A DNA stretch of 24,872 bases, taken from Irineochytrium annulatum (lineage: Eukaryota; Chytridiomycota; Chytridiomycetes; Chytridiales; Chytridiaceae). The stretch covers positions 1 to 24,872 of the forward strand of contig JADGJL010000332.1 of the NCBI GenBank assembly GCA_027600665.1, in the 5' to 3' direction. The notes under the pieces are model-generated. The model saw nothing but the letters and a program-made list of their open reading frames with translations, had not been told where the DNA came from and did not search any database. The position numbers were made by a program, and so were the translations under genes. How positions within the stretch are numbered: position 1 is the first letter of the stretch; each line of letters opens with the position of its first letter. This document shows positions 1-7,201 of the stretch, in pieces.

Positions 1-414
1 GGTGGCCCTGGCGATCGGGAGCTGTTCGGGCGCGGGTGGGCGGCGGTTAACGGCGCGGTATATCTGATGAACCGCGCCGTTAACCTCAAAAAGTCCGCAA
101 AGCAGAAGGCGCGGAGGCACGAGTTGATGGTCAAGGAACGCATGAGACGGATGAGGGGAACGGGAACGGGGAGTGCGTCGGGGAAGCGCGGTTATGAGGA
201 TGACGAGGTCGTGGCTGTGAGGGGCGTGGGGTCGCGGATGAGGGTCAAGAACTGTGAGTTCGTTTTCCTTATTCTTTATTTTTTCTGTTTAGTGTTTGCT
301 GGTGCTCCCCTTGCCCCCAGTCCCTATCATATTTGGGTAGTTGGATGCTTTGTAGTTTTGCGTGTGGGTTTCTTGGGGTTCTGGTTGTTGGTCGGTAGAT
401 ATTTAAGTATTTAA
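1..414 (+). CDS. 3' end of an unidentified gene (partial at left edge)
   Basis: An open frame enters from the left edge and runs to TAA at 412-414. The first ~84 codons are GC-rich and coding-like, with a strongly basic stretch (residues ~30-50 of the visible part, many K and R) that could be a nuclear or nucleic-acid-binding tail. A GTGAGT at 254 and a TTCTGTTTAG ending at 292 would frame a 39-nt intron. Because 39 is divisible by three the frame stays open either way. After 292 the sequence turns AT-rich and hydrophobic, so the true end of the protein is uncertain. I do not recognise the family. The N-terminal part lies outside the window. Confidence 0.35.
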   Translation, partial: GGPGDRELFGRGWAAVNGAVYLMNRAVNLKKSAKQKARRHELMVKERMRRMRGTGTGSASGKRGYEDDEVVAVRGVGSRMRVKNCEFVFLILYFFCLVFAGAPLAPSPYHIWVVGCFVVLRVGFLGFWLLVGRYLSI

Positions 415-431
415 GTTAAATTTACTTAAAT
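401..431. repeat. AT-rich inverted repeat
   Basis: ATTTAAGT occurs twice in tandem (401-408, 409-416) and its reverse complement ACTTAAAT follows at 424-431. It overlaps the end of the preceding open frame. It could be a small hairpin in a 3' UTR; no function can be shown. Confidence 0.4.
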
Positions 432-694
432 CTTCGTATCGTATTCTGCTGAACTTGCTGTCATGAGTCGTTGAACGGGCTAAGAATCAATAAACAAATA
501 AAGCTTTTCATAATGCTTTGATGCAGATTAAGTGTTCCTTTGCTTGCACAGTTATGACTTTTAAGACCAGTCGTTTCGGCGGGAACGCCGGTCGGGATCC
601 CTAAAAAACGCGGAATACCGTCACCGAACCGTTCCCGCCCCGTTCCGAGTTGCCGGATCGGTCGTGGGACCTCTGGTCCGAGCAACCGGCGCCC

Positions 695-828
695 GACGGA
701 ACGGCGCCGGTTCATGAGTGTTCCCGTACTGATAACAGTCAGAACGGTATCGGAAAGACCGTTGTTCCGGTCCAGGATTGCAAAAACCGGACCGAAACTG
801 TACCGTTCCGTACCGTTGCGGGCACTAC
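695..828. repeat. Direct repeat copy A (134 nt)
   Basis: Aligns without gaps to 1494-1627, with 20 mismatches by hand count (about 85% identity). It contains nested inverted repeats: GAACGGTA pairs with TACCGTTC as outer arms, and CGGTCC with GGACCG as inner arms. A further 9-nt inverted pair (GGCGGGAAC at 578-586, GTTCCCGCC at 631-639) lies just upstream. Dispersed-repeat or LTR-fragment identity is inferred from the nearby Gag remnant; no terminal repeats of an intact element are visible. Confidence 0.75.
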
Positions 829-1493
829 ACAAGATGTTAGTGGGGAGGACAATCTGGCCGTCACCCGTGTAGTCAGAGACTGCTTCCTGCCGTGCTTTAC
901 TATACGACCATCCGCAGAGATAACTCTTAGTGGATTGACTGGATGCTGTATGACCAAAGTGGCTTGGAAGTGCTGCCAATCCAGCTCTCTAATGACCTCT
1001 GCGGGACCATCCTGGCTGGAGGGCCACTGTGCCCTCAGCGACAGAGCAACCTCAAATTCCCATCCGTTGGCGAAGAGCAAGTATGAGGCCGAGTCTCGTA
1101 TCAGTCCCAGGTAGGTACAGACCGTCCCGACAAGGGAAGCGCTCTTCTCAGGAAGAGGTATCGTCACCCCGGCTGAGCGACTGCGTTTGTTAACTCTACT
1201 GTTATTAACCAAACATACTTGGTTAGCGCCGATTGCAAGGCGCACTGTGGGATCAACTCCGACGTGGTGTGCCCACTGGCAACCCAAGGCTCTGCTATAA
1301 GTAGAAGCTACGGGCGGGAGGTTCAACACTTTCGACACTTCATCGAATATCTCTCGGCGCTGACAAGAACCCTCAAGCAAGACGGACTACGACGGCGCTA
1401 CGAGCTTTACCTTCTTACTCACCTACGTTCAATACTTACGAACTTACGTCGGAGCTACGGTTCCGCAGCTTAACAGGGAAGGGACCGCAACAC
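829..1493. other. Gene-free stretch between the two direct repeats
   Basis: No convincing coding sequence on either strand. A TATA-like CTATAAGTAG at 1295-1304 sits in sequence that could be part of a degraded long terminal repeat, because a copia-like Gag remnant follows downstream. The LTR reading is an inference; element ends and a primer-binding site were not found. Confidence 0.3.
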
Positions 1494-1627
1494 GACGGAA
1501 CGGCGGCGGTTCCTGAGTGTTCCCGTACTGATAAGAGTGAGAACGGTATTGGTAAGACCGTCGTTCTGGTCCGGGATTGTGAAAACTGGACCAAAAGCGT
1601 ATCGTTCCGCACTGTTCCGGACACTAC
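1494..1627. repeat. Direct repeat copy B (134 nt)
   Basis: Partner of 695-828 in the same orientation. The inner stem reads TGGTCC/GGACCA here against CGGTCC/GGACCG in copy A, so both sides changed and pairing is kept. The outer stem loses one Watson-Crick pair (GAACGGTA against TATCGTTC, leaving a possible G-T wobble). It lies 80 nt upstream of the Gag-like remnant. Confidence 0.75.
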
Positions 1628-1707
1628 GGACGACCTTGAACCCCGAGTCGAGGCGAACTTGAGTACGCACACGCTATGGATGGCTCTACGCAATATGCGC
1701 CCGCTAA

Positions 1708-2209
1708 TTGGTTCCGTCATCTTTGGTGCTCAACCAGGAGCTTGTGACCCTCAAGTTTGACCGCGTCTCAATGGCTGCTCACTTTGCACGGCGCAAGAAA
1801 CTGGTGAGCGAGCTCGAACAAGCAGAGGGAACGACCTTCTCATACTAGCGGAAAGTGTCATTGCTGTTGTCCTCGCATCCTCCTGACTCAGCGAAATGAT
1901 TTGACATTACTTACGACACTCGGAGTCTCATTACACGCCAACAAGGAGCTCAATCTTGAAGCGGTTCAGAGCTATCTGGACCACAACAATGCAGCCTGGG
2001 AAACAGGACCAGGAGGATACAAATGGGCAAGCCCTTCTCACGCGTACGACGGACCTTGGAGGACAGAATCGCGGCGGCACCTGCATTGGTGGAATGACCG
2101 GTCGCGGACGCGGAATTCAATGAGGACGCGACGGTTGGAAGACCCAACGCCGGTCCAACAGCAGCAACAACGCCTGCCGCAACTGCGGGAGCTTTCTTTC
2201 GCCGCTTGA
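1708..2209 (+). mobile_element. Decayed Ty1/copia-type Gag remnant
   Basis: Read across frames, this resembles the Gag of copia retrotransposons. A first open stretch (1708-1845) ends at TAG 1846-1848. It is followed by a 'VSLLLSS..PDS' stretch like the family's 'LL.SLP.sy' motif, then an open frame with 'NKELNLEAVQSYL', like the usual 'lTleev...L' segment. Further on, another frame gives C-R-N-C-G at 2175-2189, the first half of a CCHC zinc knuckle whose second half is missing. Several stops and frame changes separate these pieces, so it is not functional. No protease, integrase or reverse transcriptase follows. Assignment rests on motif order only. Confidence 0.5.
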
Positions 2210-2766
2210 GGATTTCTACTTTTTTCGGACACCCCCTTGCTTTACTATGTTTAAGGATTTTCGTCTCTTCCAGCTGACAACATTGTGCCATCGGTCAGAC
2301 ATTTACAAAGCAGAAGAAAATGCATAGCAGCTAACCGGCCACCTCTTTCGCACGTACCCCACTGACCGCTGCTTCGTCGTTGTCTCCCACCTCACCCCAT
2401 GCACGACCACTATAGCACCAAGACACGCACTTCTGCACCAGGGATGGGGTCCGTGTCAACCATCACCGCAGCAGGTTACCCCTATCCCTCCCTGGCAACT
2501 CGAGCGCACCTCCTCGTGCCCTGCCGAAAGACTCTAACACGCTTTTTTCTCTGCTTAGGTGTAAAAGGAGAGCATGCAAAATGAAGCAAGCTTTTTTTTG
2601 GAAATATATATACCACGAGAGTTTGGATAGTTTGGGTAATGGGGTATATTTGAGTACAATAGAGTGCTGGTATGTGTGTGCCAACTGAGAGTCGACATGC
2701 GCGGGTAAATAAGGGATATTCAACGATAAACATAAAAGTTATTTGCAACGATGTCGAGGTGACGAC
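2210..2766. other. Intergenic spacer and probable 3' UTR of the TPPP gene
   Basis: No supported gene. The right part (about 2585-2766) is AT-rich and lies directly downstream of the TPPP stop codon, so it should hold that gene's 3' UTR and polyadenylation signals. The left part is of mixed composition and carries no recognisable domain. Confidence 0.4.
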
Positions 2767-4172
2767 TCAATTCCTGAGGATCTGGCTGAGCTCCTTAACG
2801 TCCCCGCCGCGGTAGACGCCGACGCCGTTTTTAGGGATGGAGTCGCGCCCGGCAAGGCCGCGGCCGACGCCACCGGCGGTGAAACGGTGCTTATGGCTGC
2901 CCGTGTAGCCGTTCGAGTCGGTGAGGCGGTCGAAAACGCTGCCCTTCGAGCCCTACATTTCGCGAAGAAACGACAGAGAGGATTAGCGTCGTGATGGGGT
3001 GTGAAAGACAAAGAGGGTGCACCAACCGTCTGGGCGAAGTTGACGGACGAGGTGGAGCCCTTGGTGCTAACGGGCAGCTTGCTGATCGAGCTGGATGATC
3101 CCGCGTTGGTGGTGTTGCGCCCGAGGTTGCCGACGCTGAGGGCCGGGGTCGGGTTGACGTTTCCGTCCTTGTCGTAGACGCTCCGGAAGGTCGGGTTCGA
3201 CTTTTTAGGCGCGTTCGAGGCGATGTCTACATAGCACGGGATCGGGACGTAAGAAAGACAAGGAGTAGAATCTTAGTTTTACCAAGCTGCTCCTCGCTCG
3301 CCGTGTTGACCTTACCCCTCTTCGAGCCACTGGCCCGGAGCGAGGCAGTGCCAACAAAGTCGCGGTTGACGAGCTTGTCAAGCCTGTCGGTCTTAGATCC
3401 CTGGTCGCGGCCGGCGGCGCCGCGGCCGACGCCGTTGTCGTCGAAGCGGGCTTTGTGGGTGCCGGTCTAGGCATTGGGTCAGCAATGTAACACTACGAAA
3501 AAAAAAAAAAAAAAAAAAAGCGAAGGGTGCTCCAGCGGCGTGAACACTCACGTAGCCAGTCGTGTCTGTCAAGCGGTCGAGGACGGCATCGTTCTTGACA
3601 ACCTATACATCCATCACGAGCATTAGAGAAATAAGACAAAAAGCTCGTACCGTCGAACTAGAGGCGGGCCCTCCGGGACTCCTGATGCAGACATCGTACA
3701 GCAGGCAGCTGAGTGCCTGCGTCGGGATCTTCTCCGGGTATCGCTTGTCGGCGATCATGTAGATAGCCTCGAGAAATTGGGGCCACTCGATGCGCCTGTT
3801 GCCCTTGGCCTTGACTTTGTTGAAGATGATGTCGATGTCGGTCGCCGTAATCTTTTTATTGCAAGCAAGGTTAGCCATCCGGCGATTACTGAAGAGCAAA
3901 GAGGTAGGTAACAATACCTTGCGACCGTCGATGATGCCGGTGTCCCGCGCGAACTTGGCGAACTTGGCGCCGTCGAGGGAGAGGTCGGACGAGCCGACCA
4001 TGCTGTCGATGGCTGCGAGGTTTCTGCTGCTCCCGAAGGCGGAGAACTGGAAGCTGAAGTGTCAGATTCCCATTCACGCACCGATGGCTGCAATCGCGGT
4101 TCCACTCGGCCCCATCCAGAGCATGCCGCTCACCTTTTCAAACACCTCGCGAAGGTCCTCAAGCGTCGCCAT
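2767..4172 (-). CDS. TPPP: TPPP/p25-alpha family protein with duplicated C-terminal signature
   Basis: Tubulin polymerization-promoting (p25-alpha) proteins bind and bundle microtubules and are widespread in flagellated lineages. Seven exons join in frame: 4134-4172, 3918-4046, 3651-3851, 3552-3602, 3283-3466, 3027-3226, 2767-2952 (329 aa). Residues 1-~110 form the p25-alpha domain: an N-terminal LEDLREVFEKF helix, then DTGIIDGRK joined to ITATDIDIIFNKVK across an intron, then the IEWPQFLEA helix. The family's tail signature occurs twice, as GYTGTHKARFDDNGVGRG (~residues 140-157) and GYTGSHKHRFTAGGVGRG (near residues 281-298), each preceded by a DRLTD motif and separated by a Ser/Thr-rich linker. 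Intron 4 contains a 22-nt A run (T run in the transcript). The start ATG sits in a good context just before the conserved first helix. The last intron has a weak GTTGGT donor. Family call is firm; the exact role is inferred. Confidence 0.93.
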
Positions 4173-4839
4173 TACTTGGAAGTAGGATGAGGTATGAAGG
4201 GTTGGCAGAAGGGAGATCGAGCAGAAGAGACACGGTCCGACGAGGTGATCGCGCTGAATTATGAGGAAACCGGGCTTCTGGTGAGCGATGAGTGTTCCGA
4301 AATGGGCGCCTCGTCCGGGCCGGCCGCCCAGATTGGGCGACGGAAGGCGGGACGGAAGGCAAGGAAGGGCCGTCCATGAATAGCTTACCTGTCTCTCGTG
4401 CGGCGCATTCTGCGACGTGGGGGTGGATCGTCGCGCCGTCATTATGTCATTCCACGGATTAGCCGTAGAGTTAGCTTCCCTTTTAGCTTCCCTCGTGAAG
4501 TGAGCGCGGCTGACCGATGTGGCCATTGAAAGAAACATGCGAGACCGTGCAAGGTAGAATGGAAAATACGAGCTGCTCTCGCGGCAGAACTAGCTAGCAG
4601 GTAAGGATCACCGGCTCGTTAGTTAACACTGCTCTTTGTTACAATTCCCAACCATCGGCTAACGGTTGTTCACAAAAGAATTGACCGATTGCTGACTGAA
4701 GCTCTGACTGAATGACAGGTCGTCTGCAACTCCTCTTCGCCAGCCTGCTCTTCCCAAGTCGCGTGCCGTCACTGATCGCAATGAAATCCCTTCATGGTCG
4801 TCCTTGCCCGCTGTGAGAATCTCCGGGCGAAGTTCCTAA
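4173..4839. other. Upstream region of the TPPP gene, no gene seen
   Basis: Contains the presumed promoter and 5' UTR of the minus-strand TPPP gene. Open frames here lack any recognisable domain and carry scattered repeats of basic or proline-rich codons. I see no supported gene. Confidence 0.4.
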
Positions 4840-5285
4840 TACTTCCGCCAGCTCCCACTCGCTCGTCAAGGACTGTCCCGTCTTCGGCGACCGCCGTCTC
4901 TAGCTCCGACGTACCCGCACCACCTTCCTCTCCTCCGTCTGGCCCGCGTTCGAGAGGATGCAACGCGGCCGCGGACGCCTAAGCCAAGCACAGGCGATAT
5001 GGTCATCACCACGGCGTCCGCCAACCCGCTCCCGCGCTCGGTGAAGGCACAGGGCCGAGGCGGGATATGGTGGCGCTGCTCGAAAGGCAGATCGACGAGC
5101 GTACGAGTGCGCGATTTGCCGGGCGGGCGGGTCATCTTCCTAGCCGCTGCCTGGTCGGGCGGCGCTGGTTGCGCGACGGGCGCCAGGCGCATCAAGGGCG
5201 GGAGCTGGGTAAAGCAGACGACTGCTGTGATCGCGGATGGGTTCGCTACAGGCGACCTGCTAAGGGACGCGAGGGGCGTGGGGAA
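4840..5285 (+). pseudogene. Broken locus, inverted copy of 18870-19330
   Basis: This stretch aligns to the reverse complement of about 18870-19330. Hand alignment gives 7 mismatches in 60 nt for 4847-4906 against 19260-19319, and 8 in 60 for 5040-5099 against 19046-19105. Other parts are gapped. Both copies share a TAG at the same aligned position (4901-4903 here, 19263-19265 there) in the frame that otherwise looks most protein-like. Reading continues only by switching frames, so this is either a decayed gene or non-coding DNA. The peptide pieces are helical and charged (for example LLERQIDER). I do not recognise a family. The opposite strand is also partly open. Confidence 0.6.
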
Positions 5286-5378
5286 TTGTTCGCCGACGCC
5301 AAACGACCACAGGAAGCGACGGGAAGTCGGCTCGGGGGAAGGTGGTGCTGCTGATGAGAAGAACGGAATATTGGGTTG

Positions 5379-5582
5379 CTAGTTGCTTAGGTAGCTCAAT
5401 AATGGGAATCCAGAGGTGGCAACAATTTCCGCTTCAACTGCGTTGGGGACGGTTCGCCGAGGCAGAGGCAGGTAAAGGCGTTCAACCAACGCCGCATCCT
5501 TCTCAACCATGCCCAATGGAACAAGGTTGAGTCGTTCGACGTGATTGCTGGCAAGGACAGGTTCAGCCTGACAGACTCGCAT
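5379..5582 (-). CDS. Small hypothetical ORF (67 aa)
   Basis: An ATG-initiated open frame of 67 codons with amino-acid composition more protein-like than its surroundings (acidic/leucine pattern around MVEKDAALVERLYLPLP). No domain, signal peptide or homologue is recognised. It sits among decayed coding matter, so it may equally be an exon fragment of a lost gene. Nothing in the sequence shows expression. Confidence 0.22.
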   Translation of the reverse strand: MRVCQAEPVLASNHVERLNLVPLGMVEKDAALVERLYLPLPRRTVPNAVEAEIVATSGFPLLSYLSN

Positions 5583-5639
5583 ATATTAAGGTAACGATAA
5601 AGCGATGTTTATTCGCGGTTGCTAAAAAGTACATCATAG

Positions 5640-6324
5640 ATGGCCGCGCAAACGATCCATTATCCGTTAAGCAAGCCTTGTTCCGTTAACTTCAACCGCG
5701 CACTGGTGTTTCTTGGGCTCCAGCCGTGTACCTTACCCACCTCCACTCGCGCACCTGTCCGCCTTGCCCCCCTCATTGCCTCCTCCGTCGCCGCCGTCGC
5801 CGCCGTCGGCCGCCTCCCAAACCTCAATGGCGGGTCGCCCGAGCGGCCCATGACAGACCTCGAGGTGGCGACCCCGCTCGGGTAAAGCGAGGCCAAGCTC
5901 CTATGAGAGCGAGCTTCTGACAGGCTGGGACGCGGCGAGGGCGTCGTCGGCGGGGCTGTCGGCTTGATTAGAGCGAGGTTAGAACAGATCACGGGTGCTG
6001 AATTGCATCACCCCAGACTATCTCATGCTCCGTGTCGACACGGAGGCCGAAATTGTGCAGGAGCTTTGCGTCTCTACCGACCACCCTCTCCACCCCTCCG
6101 CAAGCGTCGCGTCGCCGACAACCGGACCTACCACCGCCACGTTGTCTCCCCGTACCAATAGCCGTGGTACAAGATCTTGAATCGGTACGTGCCCTGCAGC
6201 TGTCGACGGACTACCTGGTGCCGTACACGACGTGCTGGGAAGTTCCGGAAACTGCGGGGCGCGCTGCTGCCAACAGGTCGTCATGGAGTTCTTACAGGAG
6301 CACTTCGGGTTCATGAGGAGGTAG
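5640..6324 (+). pseudogene. Possible decayed gene of unknown family
   Basis: Several plus-strand pieces look coding but cannot be joined cleanly. A first piece starts at ATG 5640 and ends near TDLEVATPLG. A possible intron follows (GTAAAG at about 5882 to TTCTGACAG near 5920). Next comes a 'GEGVVGGAVGLIRARLEQ' stretch, then a different frame beginning NCITPDYLMLRVDTEAE. That last frame meets an in-frame TGA at 6178-6180 and then stays open to TAG 6322-6324 (ending in MEFLQEHFGFMRR). The pattern suggests a gene with a frameshift and a nonsense codon, but I cannot name the family, and chance is possible in GC-rich DNA. Confidence 0.25.
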
Positions 6325-6948
6325 CGCTGGAGACGGGTGGAGGGCAGCGATCGCCGGAGAAGGTGCGAACCGGTGGATAAGGGCTTTGAATGTGTATTTT
6401 GCGGTGCGGAGAGAGTGAGGATTTGCTGTTGATAATTCCGCATGTCAGGTCATTCGTTGATTAGTATGGTTACTGCAGGCATTTTTGGACTTCGTTACTC
6501 CATTTCCTTTTTTCTCTCCTTCATTCCTGTACAATTTACAGATTATGTTTACCTTTTGAAATTGATTCCGGTTTGATGTTTCGTTGGGCAACCATCGCAC
6601 TCCTTTCGTTTGTGCAGCGGGTCATCCTTTTATGTCCTTTTTGTTGTAACGGTTGGTCTTCGCGAACTTCTCTCTTTGCCACCGTTGCGCAAGGTTTGAT
6701 TTATGATGATACTCAGACCTTTATACCGTGATCGTCACTTGTGCACTCCTCGGACCTGGCGTACCTGTGACCCCTGCGCCTTCCCGCCGGCCGCTATCAA
6801 CCTACACGAGCACTCTGGACGTCGAACGAGTTCTAGCTAGAAGCTGCCAGTGATCCTTATAAGCTACGCCACAACCGCCGCGGGATCGTTTTGTTCTTGT
6901 GTTCGCCGGGGCAATGGAGAGATTCCCGTCGAGGTGCCGCCTGCATTA
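6325..6948. other. Gene-free stretch
   Basis: T-rich and AT-rich sequence, especially about 6460-6720, with no open frame worth calling and no recognisable RNA gene. Confidence 0.4.
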
Positions 6949-7068
6949 ATGGTGCCACCACCATACGAGAGGGTTCGTAGCGCTAAAACTGAGCGTCGCG
7001 AACTGGTGGAACGAGCATTCGACTTGTGTACGAAGAACGCTCAAAAACTGAACTCGGAGGAAAGGTAG
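6949..7068 (+). CDS. Exon-like small ORF, charged helix
   Basis: A 39-codon ATG frame ending in TAG; the same frame is open upstream to about 6850. The peptide is strongly helical and charged (ERVRSAKTERRELVERAF and NAQKLNSEER), unlike random translation of the flanking AT-rich DNA. The end overlaps a possible splice donor (AG|GTAGAG), so it may be one exon of a longer or decayed gene. It faces the kinase-Sel1 gene tail to tail. No family is recognised. Confidence 0.25.
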   Translation: MVPPPYERVRSAKTERRELVERAFDLCTKNAQKLNSEER

Positions 7069-7201
7069 AGAAGTGATGAACGGATCAATACGATAGACTA
7101 GGGTAACATGGCAGCTTTTAAAGCAATCAAAGTGTAACGGAGGGTGGATGATGATTTTGTAATTGATAAAAATAAACAAGTTTATCAATACGACATTAAG
7201 C

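Noticed and set aside
695..1627. Repeat-induced point mutation between the two direct repeats
   Set aside because: Differences include transitions in both directions and about seven transversions, which does not fit a C-to-T biased process.
739..1720. Minus-strand open frames with similar peptides over both 134-nt repeats
   Set aside because: The peptide similarity follows from the DNA repeat; frames differ between copies and no domain is present.
4074..4538. Longer minus-strand frame running into the TPPP first exon
   Set aside because: The upstream part has no conserved character, while the ATG at 4172 begins exactly at the conserved first helix of the family.
6018..6443. Minus-strand frame with an LVRGDNVAVVGPV stretch like the last strand of LSm8-type Sm proteins
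   Set aside because: The Sm1 part and the rest of the fold are absent in every frame of the neighbourhood, and the plus strand is at least as protein-like here.
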